This document shows positions 51,944 through 60,392 of a DNA stretch of 64,000 nucleotides, piece after piece (the stretch's first letter is position 1; each line of letters starts with the position of its first letter). Origin of the DNA: JAJRRS01 sp965230275. Lineage in GTDB: Bacteria > Planctomycetota > Phycisphaerae > Phycisphaerales > Phycisphaeraceae. Under the pieces are notes generated by a model. That model worked only from the letters and a program-made list of their open reading frames with translations. It did not search any database and was not told where the DNA came from. The DNA lies in the NCBI GenBank assembly GCA_965230275.1, contig CBDDKO010000002.1, positions 1,860,001 through 1,924,000 of the forward strand, in the 5' to 3' direction. A program made the position numbers and the translations under genes.

Positions 51944-52999
51944 ATGGAACTGGACACAATCTTAAAAACCGCGCTGGACATGGACTGCTCCGACATCCAC
52001 CTGATTGCCGGCCATCCCCCGATGGTCCGTCAGCACACGGTGATGACCCCGCTGGACTGCCCGGTCCTGACCGCCGAGGGGGCGCTGCGGATGCTCAAGC
52101 AGATGGCGGGCGACGAGCAGATGAAGGTATTTGAAAAGATCAAGGACGCCGACTTCTCGTACGAGGTGCCGGGCGTCGGCCGATTCCGTGTCAACGCGCA
52201 CCTCCAACGCGGGATGGTGGGTATCGCGCTTCGTGCGATCAAGACCGACATCCCGCTGCTGAAGGACCTGACGCTGCCGGAGGTGATCAGCCGGCTGACG
52301 TATCTGCCGCGCGGCCTGGTGCTGGTGACCGGCGACACGGGCTCGGGTAAATCGACCACGCTGGCGGCGATGATCGACGCGATGAACAAACGTTATCACA
52401 AGCACATCATCACGCTGGAAGACCCGGTGGAATACGCGCTACACAGCGACAAGTGCGTGATCGAGCAGCGTGAACTTGGCGCGGACACACCGAGTTTTGC
52501 GTCTGGCCTGCGTCACGTCCTGCGTCAGGACCCGGACATCATCCTGGTCGGTGAGATGCGTGACCTTGAGACGACGGCGGCGGCGATCACGGCGGCGGAG
52601 ACAGGCCACCTGGTCCTGAGCACGCTGCACACGGTCAACGCTTCGCAGACGATCGAGCGTATCATCGACATGTACCCCGCCGATCAGCAGAACCAGATCC
52701 GGTCGATGCTGGCCAACACGCTGCAGGCGGTGATCTCACAGACCCTGTTCAAGCGGATCGACAAGAAGGGCATGGTGCCCGGCGTCGAGATCATGCTGTG
52801 TACCCCGGCGGTGCGCAACCTGATCCGTGAGAACCGCGCGTTCGAGATCCCCAACGTCATCGAGACGAACCGGGCGCTGGGCATGAACAGCCTGGACAAC
52901 TCGATCGCCGAGCTGTTCTTCAACGGCATGATCAGCCGAGAGGACGCGATCGCCCAGGCGGCGTACCCCGAGAAGCTGGAGCGGGCGCTGGTCGCCTGA
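51944..52999 (+). CDS. pilT: Type IV pilus retraction ATPase PilT (second copy)
   Basis: A 351-residue protein from the ATG at 51944 (GAGGAC ribosome binding site). Motifs: 'DMDCSDIHLIAGHPPMVR' N-terminus typical of PilT, Walker A GDTGSGKSTT at 130-139, 'ITLEDPVEYAL', Walker B 'QDPDIILVGEMRD', His box 'TGHLVLSTLHT', and the PilT-specific 'RAFEIPNVIE' (AIRNLIRE-like box). It drives pilus retraction and heads an operon with pilC and pseudopilin genes. Confidence 0.93.
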   Translation: MELDTILKTALDMDCSDIHLIAGHPPMVRQHTVMTPLDCPVLTAEGALRMLKQMAGDEQMKVFEKIKDADFSYEVPGVGRFRVNAHLQRGMVGIALRAIKTDIPLLKDLTLPEVISRLTYLPRGLVLVTGDTGSGKSTTLAAMIDAMNKRYHKHIITLEDPVEYALHSDKCVIEQRELGADTPSFASGLRHVLRQDPDIILVGEMRDLETTAAAITAAETGHLVLSTLHTVNASQTIERIIDMYPADQQNQIRSMLANTLQAVISQTLFKRIDKKGMVPGVEIMLCTPAVRNLIRENRAFEIPNVIETNRALGMNSLDNSIAELFFNGMISREDAIAQAAYPEKLERALVA

Positions 53000-53003
53000 C
53001 GTG

Positions 53004-53137
53004 AGCAAGCCATTAGCCTTTAGCCATCAGCCATTAGCTAGAGGCGGATGAGGATAGAAAAGGGAACGATCAGTAACCAGGAGAGGCCGATAGCAGATAG
53101 CTGATTGCTAACGGCCAACGGCTAAGGGCTTAAAGAC
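53004..53137. repeat. Word-like inverted repeats between pilT and pilC
   Basis: The sequence after the pilT stop is built of variants of GCCATTAGCC/TTAGCCATCAGCC (53009-53040) and, near 53094-53130, of the complementary-type words (AGCTGATTGCTAACGGCC, AACGGCTAAGG). The two halves can pair as a long imperfect hairpin with a ~50-base loop. Confidence 0.6.
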
Positions 53138-54364
53138 ATGCCGACTTACCGCTACCAGATGAAAACCAGTGGGGGACAGACCTCTGTCGGGATCCTCAGC
53201 GCCGACAGTGCGCTGGCGGCCGCACAGCAGCTGCGCAGTCAGGGCAACACGGTCCTGCAGCTCACACCGATCAGCAAGCGTTCGAGCAAGAACTTCAGCG
53301 AGCAGCTCAAAGCCCTGAACTACAGCTCCGGGCCCAGTGCCCGGGACGTGCTGAACTTCACGACCCAGCTGGCGGTGATGATCCGCGCGGGGATCAGCCT
53401 CCGTGCCGCGATCGAGGGGATCGCGGACCAGACGGAGAACCAGAAGTTCCAGCAGATCCTGATGGAGATCAAGCAGGACGTCGAGTCGGGCAAGCAGTTT
53501 TCTGAAGCCCTGCAGAAGCACCCGAAGCTGTTCGGGCCCTTGTATGTGAACATGGTGCGTGCGTCGGAAATGTCCGGCAGCTTCAGCCAGATGCTCGAGC
53601 GCATCGCGGCGTATCTCGCTCAGCAGATCGAGACGCGTGCGATGGTGATCGGGGCGATGATCTACCCGGCGGTGATCGGTACGTTAGCGGTGGCGGTGAC
53701 GATCTTCCTGCTCACGTTCGTGCTGCCGCGTTTCGCGGCGGTGTTCGAGGGCAAGGAGGCGGCGATGCCTTGGCCGACCGTGTTCCTGATGAACCTCTCG
53801 GCGTTCATGGTGAACTGGTGGTGGGCGGTGGTGCTGGCGCTGCTGGGGGCGGTGGTGGCACTGTTCTTCTTCATCAAGACCGAGGTCGGTGGCTGGTGGT
53901 TCGACGCGACGAAGCTGCGTTTCCCGATCTTTAAGAAGATGTTCCGGGCGCTGTACATCAGCCGCAGTTTGCACACGATGGGCGAGCTGGTCAACGCCGG
54001 CGTGCCGATGCTCGATACACTCGCGATCACCGGGGACATCAGCGGCAACCGGCTGTTCCGCCGTCTGTGGCGGAACGTCTATACGTCGGTGAAGCAGGGT
54101 AAGAAAATCGCGATGCCGATGAGCAAGAGCCACCTGCTGCCCAAGGCGGTGGTGCAGATGATCGCAGCGGGTGAAGAGTCGGGCAAACTCGGCGAGGTGC
54201 TGGATGAGATTTCCGGCTTCTACTCCAAGCAGCTGCGCGAAGTGATTAAGACCGTGACCAGCATGATCGAACCGATCATGATCATCCTGATGGGTTCGGT
54301 GGTCGGTTTCATCGCGATGGCGATCATCCTCCCGATCTTCAAGCTGTCCACGCTGGTGAAGTGA
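53138..54364 (+). CDS. pilC: Type IV pilus inner-membrane platform protein PilC/GspF
   Basis: A 408-residue protein. After an N-terminal segment ('MPTYRYQMKTSGGQTSVGIL') there are two T2SSF repeats (about 70-195 and 270-395) with membrane helices near 170-195, 222-246 and 375-400. Landmarks are 'RDVLNFTTQLAVMIRAGISLRAAIEGI', 'FGPLYVNMVRASEMSGSFSQML' and 'LLPKAVVQMIAAGEESGKLGEVL'. It forms the inner-membrane base on which the pilus ATPases act. It follows pilT in the same operon. Confidence 0.93.
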   Translation: MPTYRYQMKTSGGQTSVGILSADSALAAAQQLRSQGNTVLQLTPISKRSSKNFSEQLKALNYSSGPSARDVLNFTTQLAVMIRAGISLRAAIEGIADQTENQKFQQILMEIKQDVESGKQFSEALQKHPKLFGPLYVNMVRASEMSGSFSQMLERIAAYLAQQIETRAMVIGAMIYPAVIGTLAVAVTIFLLTFVLPRFAAVFEGKEAAMPWPTVFLMNLSAFMVNWWWAVVLALLGAVVALFFFIKTEVGGWWFDATKLRFPIFKKMFRALYISRSLHTMGELVNAGVPMLDTLAITGDISGNRLFRRLWRNVYTSVKQGKKIAMPMSKSHLLPKAVVQMIAAGEESGKLGEVLDEISGFYSKQLREVIKTVTSMIEPIMIILMGSVVGFIAMAIILPIFKLSTLVK

Positions 54365-54507
54365 CGCGAATCGGGTTTCGGAAGAGGGTTTGTAGCGGTC
54401 GTAGGGATTGAGAAAAGATGAAGCGACCCGCGGATGCGTGATCGTATTTTTATGTGGGCTTATCGGATCGTAGGTTTGCTGTTGGTAGTTCTCACAAGGT
54501 ATGTGAT

Positions 54508-55083
54508 ATGAGACGAAACCCGATACCCGATACCCGATACCCGGTACGGCGAAGCCGTGCTTCGGGCTTTACGCTGATCGAAGCGGCGCTGACGACGGTG
54601 ATCGTCGGGACCGGCGTGCTGGCTATCGTTGCGGCACAACAAGCGTACCATCAGAAAAACGACTGGGCACAGCGCACGGGCACGGCGATGCTGCTGGCGA
54701 ACGAGTTGCGTGAGATGACCATGCCCTTGCCGGTGGCGGACCCGATCACCGGCACGAGCAACATCGGACCCGAGGTCGGCGAGACCACGGTCGATGATTA
54801 CGACGACCTGGACGACTTTGCCGGCATCCCGACCGGTGGGGTGTTCCCCGGCACGACGTTCGATCCGCCGATCGACGCGATGGGCCGGGACATCGCCGAC
54901 CTGGACGGGTGGAGCCAGACGATCGAGGTCGAGGGTGTGTTTGAAGACAACATCGGGACGCAGATCACCGTCGCGCCGGGCGCGGCGGACATGCTGCGTA
55001 TGACCGTGAACGTGCTGTATCAGGGGCCCAACGACGCGAACCCGAGCACGGTCACACAGCTGAGCTGGGTGATCGGCGAGTGA
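54508..55083 (+). CDS. Type IV pseudopilin (PilV-like)
   Basis: A 191-residue protein from the ATG at 54508. Its leader peptide ends in a prepilin peptidase site ASG-FTLIEAALTTVIV (Gly-1, Glu+5), followed by the hydrophobic assembly helix. The mature part has 'NDWAQRTGTAMLLANELREM', typical of minor pseudopilins. The leader codons (MRRNPIPDTRYP) consist of the CGATACC short repeat that occupies this junction. It overlaps the next open frame slightly and is cotranscribed with pilC. Confidence 0.82.
   Translation: MRRNPIPDTRYPVRRSRASGFTLIEAALTTVIVGTGVLAIVAAQQAYHQKNDWAQRTGTAMLLANELREMTMPLPVADPITGTSNIGPEVGETTVDDYDDLDDFAGIPTGGVFPGTTFDPPIDAMGRDIADLDGWSQTIEVEGVFEDNIGTQITVAPGAADMLRMTVNVLYQGPNDANPSTVTQLSWVIGE
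54521..54541 (+). repeat. CGATACC short tandem repeat in a prepilin leader
   Basis: Three consecutive CGATACC units, then a related CGGTACG, lie inside the first codons of the pseudopilin gene and encode the IPDTRYP part of its leader. Confidence 0.7.
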
Positions 55084-55175
55084 TCAGGGTCCGGTTCCCG
55101 ACTATGCACAGGCGTTGTATTGAAGACCGAACACCATGCACTGAATCGACGGCGAGGCGGCAGCGGAACGTAGCC

Positions 55176-57401
55176 ATGAAGAACAACACAAGCCAAATGC
55201 GTGAACGCGGCGCCGCCGCCGTCCTGGCGATGATGTTCCTGGTGATCTTCTCCAGCCTCGCCGCGGCGATGGCGATCGTCTCACAGGGCAACCTGACCAC
55301 GGCGGACAGCTCGCTGAAGATCAACCGGTCGCTCGCCGCCGCCGAGACGGGTATGCGGTTCATGATCTACCGGATGAACCAGGTTACCCAGGGCGATCCC
55401 GATGCGGCGATCACGCTCGATGGGGTGAAGACCCGTGACGGCGAGATCGACACCGCGGCCGCGGATACGTTGTGGGTCGAGACGCGCGACCTGCTGCGTG
55501 ACCTGCTGTCCAGCGACTTCCAGTATCAGCAGGGCGACGCGCCTTATGTGGATGGGACGGCGTTGGTGGTGCCTGCGATCAGTGTCGGCCCGGGTCAGCC
55601 GACGTTCAGCGCGACGTTTACGCCGCACCCCCTGCCGGACGAGAACTACGACGACATGGTGTACGCTAGGCCGCCCTACAGCGACATGGACCCGCCGGTC
55701 AGCAACGCCGCCCCGCTGGATCAGCGCTGGGTCCGCGTGAAGGTGACTGCGGGGGACGGCCCGGCCGGGTCGCAGGTGTTCCGGTCGGTCACGCTCGACT
55801 TCCAGATCGAGAAGAAGCTGCGTTTTGCGCTGCTGAGTAAGAGCCGGATCATGATCGGGCGCAACGTCATGATCGAGGGGCCGATCGGTTCGAGCTTCAC
55901 CGAGACGCACTTAGAGAACGGCCACCCCATCCAGATGGAGAGCGACTTTATCGGGCTGGATTCTGATCTGGATGACGACCTGACCCTGTTCCGCAACACG
56001 CTGATCAGTAACGACACCGACGGCGACAACCGTATCGCGGTCGCCAGCGCCACCGAGACTGACGGGATCACCGATCCGGCCGACTTTGACTACGACCAGG
56101 ACGGGTATATCGACGACTACGACTTTTTCATGGCTCACTACGACGCGAATGCCGACCTGAAGGTCAGCCTGAGCGAGATCGATCCCGGCGGCACGCTGAC
56201 AAACCACTCGCAGCTGATGACGCTGATCGATACGTTCGGTGATCCCGCCAGGCAGGGCTACAACGACGGGTTCATTGACGAGTACGACCGCTACGCCAAG
56301 ATCCGTGGCGAAGTGTATATCAAGGCCGACAAGCAGGGCTGGGAGGACGGCGCTGCCGATCCGAACGGCGACGACAGCGGCGCGTATCAGGACTTCTTCC
56401 AGGGGCCGATCCACCCGGACTACGGCGAGGACCCGCTGACGTTCGAGTCCGACGCCGACACGGTGCACGAGTTCGAACCGACGGACTTCGACGTAGCTAC
56501 GTTCAAGGCGATGGCGAGCAACGACTTCGCCTCCCAAGCCGGGGCCCCATCAAGCATGGTCACGGAAGAGGTCCCCTACGCTGCGGCGCACCCGTACGAG
56601 TATTATGATCGCCCGGTGTATGAGAACATCGACTTCGACAACGTGCTGATCCCCACCGGGACCAACGCGCTGTTCCGCAACTGCACGTTCACCGGCGTGA
56701 CATTTATCGACACCGCGGTAGACAACGCCGACCCGGACTTCAACTATTCTGGCATGTCCGAGGCCGACGGAACACTCAAGCACCCCGACCGCACCGCGAA
56801 CGTGAACGGGACGGATTACGGTGGGCCGAGCGATCCGCTGGGGACGAAGCAGGTCTCCAACAACATCCGGTTCGACGACTGTACGTTCAATGGCTCGATC
56901 GTGACCGAGAGCCCCAACGAGTTCACGCATGTGCGTAATAAGATCTCGTTCACGGGCACGACGCGCTTCAAGCTCGAGAGCCCGCTGACCGATGCCGAGA
57001 TCTCCATGTTCCGAAAGAGCACGCTGATGGCACCGCACTTCTCGGTGGAGATGGGCACGTTCATCGCGCCCGACGACATCCAGGAGACGGTTGAGATGTC
57101 CGGCACGATCGTCACGGGTGTGCTGGATATGCGCGGCCAGGTCAAGATCATTGGCACGCTGCTGACCACCTTCGAGCCGGTCAGCAACACCGGGCCGGTG
57201 CTCGGGGATACCAGCCCGCAGTTCAACACGACACTTGGGTACTTCTCCAGCGCCAATGGCGACCTTGAAAGCGAGCTCCCCGCCAACGGTATCGGTGTGA
57301 TCCAGGTCCGCTACGACCCGACCCTGCCGATGCCCGACGGCATCCTCGGGCACATCGACCTGACACCCAACCTGGGCACCTACCGAGAGGGTGGTCAGTA
57401 A
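55176..57401 (+). CDS. Large PilX-like minor pilin with calcium-binding-type loops
   Basis: A 741-residue protein from the ATG at 55176. Residues about 8-50 ('RERGAAAVLAMMFLVIFSSLAAAMAIVSQGNLTTADSSLKINRSLAAAETGM') match the PilX N-terminal helix, including the position where the mature Glu lies further in. The middle (about residues 275-360) holds four Asp-rich EF-hand/dockerin-type loops, DTDGDNRIAVAS, DYDQDGYIDDYD, DANADLKVSLSEID and YNDGFIDEYD. The rest is a large beta-rich part. It would sit at the pilus tip or surface. PilX-type minor pilins are usually under 200 residues, so this one is several times larger. Confidence 0.75.
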   Translation: MKNNTSQMRERGAAAVLAMMFLVIFSSLAAAMAIVSQGNLTTADSSLKINRSLAAAETGMRFMIYRMNQVTQGDPDAAITLDGVKTRDGEIDTAAADTLWVETRDLLRDLLSSDFQYQQGDAPYVDGTALVVPAISVGPGQPTFSATFTPHPLPDENYDDMVYARPPYSDMDPPVSNAAPLDQRWVRVKVTAGDGPAGSQVFRSVTLDFQIEKKLRFALLSKSRIMIGRNVMIEGPIGSSFTETHLENGHPIQMESDFIGLDSDLDDDLTLFRNTLISNDTDGDNRIAVASATETDGITDPADFDYDQDGYIDDYDFFMAHYDANADLKVSLSEIDPGGTLTNHSQLMTLIDTFGDPARQGYNDGFIDEYDRYAKIRGEVYIKADKQGWEDGAADPNGDDSGAYQDFFQGPIHPDYGEDPLTFESDADTVHEFEPTDFDVATFKAMASNDFASQAGAPSSMVTEEVPYAAAHPYEYYDRPVYENIDFDNVLIPTGTNALFRNCTFTGVTFIDTAVDNADPDFNYSGMSEADGTLKHPDRTANVNGTDYGGPSDPLGTKQVSNNIRFDDCTFNGSIVTESPNEFTHVRNKISFTGTTRFKLESPLTDAEISMFRKSTLMAPHFSVEMGTFIAPDDIQETVEMSGTIVTGVLDMRGQVKIIGTLLTTFEPVSNTGPVLGDTSPQFNTTLGYFSSANGDLESELPANGIGVIQVRYDPTLPMPDGILGHIDLTPNLGTYREGGQ

Positions 57402-57403
57402 GG

Positions 57404-57520
57404 ATTTATGATTTGGGATTTATGATTGATGATGTTAAAAGCAAGGCAGAGGTTGCCTGGAGAACCGGAGCGCGACGTTGAGAATTAATCATAGATCAAA
57501 AATCAGAAGTCATAAATCCA
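57404..57520. repeat. AT-rich inverted repeat around the PilW-like start
   Basis: Words GGATTTATGATT repeated at 57404-57434 are mirrored by complementary words (CATAGATCAAAAATCAGAAG and TCATAAATCC) at 57490-57520. They could fold into a hairpin whose loop holds the GGAG ribosome binding site and the TTG start. Confidence 0.6.
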
Positions 57521-58107
57521 GCGGTCTGTCGCTGGTAGAAATGCTGATCTCGCTGGCGATCACTGCGATGCTGCTGACCGCGACGATGGTCGCGATCGAC
57601 GCCAGCTTCCAGGCCTACGCCGCGGCGGCCGAGACCGCCAGCACGCAGACCGCTACGCGGATGGTGATCAACCGCCTGCTCACGATGGTCCGCACGAGTA
57701 CGGCCCACGGCCCGCTGCTGGACGACCCGACCGACACCCCCCCCGTCGTCCTGCTTGCCGACGGCGAAACCATCGAGAGCTACTACATCACGCTGCTCGA
57801 CTCGAACGGCGACCTGATCCGCATCGAGTACCGGGACGCCAGTCACCCGGACACGCCGAACGAACTGTGGATGACCGTGGACCCGTTCGACGGCGGCACA
57901 CAGATCGTCCAGCCGATCATGGGTGGTGTGACCGATGCGAAGTTCTATACGCACCGGCGGATCGACGACGACGGCGTGCTTGTGCTGGAGCGCGGCATGA
58001 TCGACCTGACGGTCGAGGCCGATGACGACAACTCGCTCGCCATCGAGGGGGCGGAGCTGCCCCCGATCCGTGCGATCGCTTCGACGATGCCGCGTAAGCT
58101 CGACTAA
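57478..58107 (+). CDS. PilW-like pseudopilin with TTG start
   Basis: A 209-residue protein starting at TTG (57478-57480), seven bases after GGAG. The prepilin cleavage site is SSG-LSLVEMLISLAI (Glu+5 kept), followed by a 20-residue assembly helix. The mature part contains 'ETASTQTATRMVINRLLTMVRTSTA' and a beta-rich C-terminus, as in PilW/GspJ-type proteins. Leader codons come from the word repeat noted at 57404. It is the last gene of the pilus operon in view. Confidence 0.8.
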   Translation: MRINHRSKIRSHKSSGLSLVEMLISLAITAMLLTATMVAIDASFQAYAAAAETASTQTATRMVINRLLTMVRTSTAHGPLLDDPTDTPPVVLLADGETIESYYITLLDSNGDLIRIEYRDASHPDTPNELWMTVDPFDGGTQIVQPIMGGVTDAKFYTHRRIDDDGVLVLERGMIDLTVEADDDNSLAIEGAELPPIRAIASTMPRKLD

Positions 58108-58455
58108 CGATTTGTATCTTGCATCACTTCTTGCCGGGTCTGCCGGATCGTCATGCACGGCGATCTGCGATCGCCCGCTAAACGGATAAATCCAAGCACC
58201 AACTCGCTTTCACCTGCGACTTCGTAGTTGTCTGGTGGCCCGTGGGGATGCTATCCCATGCCGGTTGTATCGTTCGTGCGGCCTGTGCAAGGTGTGATAA
58301 GCATAATTTAGTGTTACGGGGCCTTGCCTTGCGTGTGTTGAATCTTACTTTTCAATGTGACTTCGGACCCCAATGGACCGCGCCGGCGTGGGGCGCGTGT
58401 GAGTGGCTTGTGGCCACCGGACAGTACGGACAGGACACGAGTAGTAAAGGAGCTC
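58108..58455. other. 348-bp intergenic region before the fibro-slime gene
   Basis: Contains the third dispersed-repeat copy (58158-58183). A possible -10 (TAATTT) is near 58304 and AAAGGAG precedes the start at 58456. No other gene is supported. Confidence 0.4.
58158..58183. repeat. 26-bp dispersed repeat, copy 3
   Basis: Identical over 26 bases to copy 2 at 8315-8340. It lies 50 bases beyond the PilW-like stop. Confidence 0.75.
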
Positions 58456-59241
58456 ATGATGAACAAGTTAACTCTGACCGGTGCGTTAGTGGCTGCAGGC
58501 ATGGTCGCTGTGCCTACCCAGGCCGACACCATTGAGATCACCGGCGTATTGCGCGACTTCAAGGAGTCGCACCCCGACATGCAGTACCCGGACAAGAGCT
58601 TTGGCGTGAAGACCGGGCTGGTGCTGTCGCAGTTGGGGGAAGACGGCAAGCCGATGCTGGACACCTCCGGCGACTACACGCGCGGCATGATCGCGGGGCC
58701 GGACTCGTTTGATCAGTGGTTCCGTGACGTGCCTGGTGTGAATGTTGCGGTACCTCACACGATCGTGCTAGATAATAACCAGGAAGGCCCCGGCGGGGTG
58801 TACACGTTCGCACGTGAGAAACAGCTCTCCGGCGACGAGAAGTACTTCTTCCCGATGGACGGGCAGGGCTGGAACGACTCGAAGAGCGTCAGCACCGGCA
58901 CGCATAACTTCTACTTCACCTACGAAATCCACACGGAGTTCACCTACACCGATCCGAGTGAGCGCGACGAAGCGATGGTGTTTTCGTTCACGGGTGACGA
59001 CGACGTGTGGGTGTACATCAACGGCGTGCTGGCGGTGGACATCGGCGGCGTGCACGGCCAGGCGCAGCGGTCGGTCAACCTCGACAGCGCCGCGACCGAG
59101 CTTGGCCTTGAGGCCGGCGGGACCTATACGCTGGACTTCTTCTTCGCCGAGCGTCACACGACGCAGTCCAACTTCCGCATCGAAACCACGATGCAGCTGG
59201 AAGAGGTGCCCCCCACCACGGTCAGCCCGGCATACGATTAA
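58456..59241 (+). CDS. Secreted fibro-slime domain protein
   Basis: A 261-residue protein with a signal peptide (MMNKLTLTGALVAAGMVAVPTQA) and a single fibro-slime domain (about 25-250). That domain has the typical order 'EITGVLRDFKESHPDMQ', 'TYEIHTEFTYTDPSERDEAMVFSFTGDDDVWVYINGVLAVDIGGVHG', 'LDFFFAERHTTQSNFRIET'. The DDDVWVYINGVLAVDIGG stretch is the family hallmark (PA14-like, calcium-binding fold). It ends without a PEP-CTERM tail. Start chosen for AAAGGAG 5-6 bases upstream. It probably binds or coats extracellular material; its ligand is unknown. Confidence 0.85.
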   Translation: MMNKLTLTGALVAAGMVAVPTQADTIEITGVLRDFKESHPDMQYPDKSFGVKTGLVLSQLGEDGKPMLDTSGDYTRGMIAGPDSFDQWFRDVPGVNVAVPHTIVLDNNQEGPGGVYTFAREKQLSGDEKYFFPMDGQGWNDSKSVSTGTHNFYFTYEIHTEFTYTDPSERDEAMVFSFTGDDDVWVYINGVLAVDIGGVHGQAQRSVNLDSAATELGLEAGGTYTLDFFFAERHTTQSNFRIETTMQLEEVPPTTVSPAYD

Positions 59242-59285
59242 ATCGTAACGTAGCTCTCGTATCTACCTGACAACCAGACCTACTC

Positions 59286-59325
59286 TAAAACGGCCCATGG
59301 GATTCAGCACCCATGGGTCGTTTTG
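59286..59325 (+). terminator. Terminator after the fibro-slime gene
   Basis: A stem ACGGCCCATGGG / CCCATGGGTCGT with a short loop and a flanking A-run and T-run. It could work in both directions but is placed about 45 bases after the fibro-slime stop. Confidence 0.7.
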
Positions 59326-59460
59326 TTGGCTGAGGTATGAGTCGGCAGACCTGGCTTCATCTACATCAGAGACGGACCCCATCTTAATCGACTCACGGCG
59401 TCGCGTACCGCTCCGGGCGCGGCGTCGTTCTAATAAGATTGGATTGGATGGGCGGTTGCT

Positions 59461-60108
59461 CTAACGGCGACGGATCAGGCAGCCGGCTGCCAGGCCCATC
59501 AGCGTCAGGGATGCGGGTTCGGGGATGTCGGGGGTGACGTCTTGCTGCAAGACGCCGGCCACTTTGCTTGGGCACCAGTAGCAGTAGCAATGATTCCTGA
59601 CGTGCTTGAGCCGGCCCGCGATGAGTTGGTCCTCAAACATGTCCAGGGTCAAGCCGTCGGGGTGCGAAAGCGTGAAGCTGATTGTGTCCATCGGCTCGGG
59701 TGCGTGGCGGTTACGCTTGAAGGCGATGCCGGCATCCATCGGGCCGGGCGAGTCGTATGCCCAGATGTTGTTTAGCCACCTGCCGACGTGGTAGACATCG
59801 CCGGAGAAGTCGTACATCCTGACATGATCGCCGACGGCGCTTAGGCCGTTAAGCAGATCGTCGTCGCTGATGTTGAACCAGAAGCCGGTCCACCGGCCGG
59901 TGTTGTGGTGGCCGTCTTCCTGGACGGTGGTGAGGGTGACATGGATGTCGTCCCCGACCTGCTCGAAGGTGGCGTTCGCGAGCATGTCCGGGCCGGCAAA
60001 GTCGTTCATTACGCCGGTCAGTGCGGCCTGGGCCGAGCCGGTGCCGGTGAACAACAGGCCGGTTAACGCCAGGGCTTGGCAAAGTAGGCTGGCTCGCTTG
60101 ATTCGCAT
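59461..60108 (-). CDS. PEP-CTERM secreted protein
   Basis: A 215-residue protein from the ATG at 60106-60108, preceded by AAAGGA. The signal peptide is MRIKRASLLCQALALTGLLF...AQA. The C-terminus has the PEP-CTERM tail PEPASLTLMGLAAGCLIRRR. The mature part has 'HVRMYDFSGDVYHVGRWLNNIW' and a Cys-rich 'HCYCYWCPSK' near residue 180. I recognise no catalytic domain. It is an expected exosortase substrate. Confidence 0.83.
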   Translation of the reverse strand: MRIKRASLLCQALALTGLLFTGTGSAQAALTGVMNDFAGPDMLANATFEQVGDDIHVTLTTVQEDGHHNTGRWTGFWFNISDDDLLNGLSAVGDHVRMYDFSGDVYHVGRWLNNIWAYDSPGPMDAGIAFKRNRHAPEPMDTISFTLSHPDGLTLDMFEDQLIAGRLKHVRNHCYCYWCPSKVAGVLQQDVTPDIPEPASLTLMGLAAGCLIRRR

Positions 60109-60392
60109 CACACATCCTTTCGAACGTCTCACTGCCCCACCACCCGCCGGCACGTGCCGACGCAATTACGGATCGGGTCTGTCAAGCAAAGGATGCCCCA
60201 GGATTCAACGGGTGCGTACCGATACCGCAAGACGAACGCGAATGACCGCGCTTATGTGTCGACTGGTGAAGATGGTGAATCAGCCGATCGTTACAACCGG
60301 CATGATCGGCAGCATGTGCATAAGCAGCGCATCACGAAACACCGTTACAGATAGAACAGCGCGGGAAGGCTCATAGGGCCCGTGTGTGCGGC

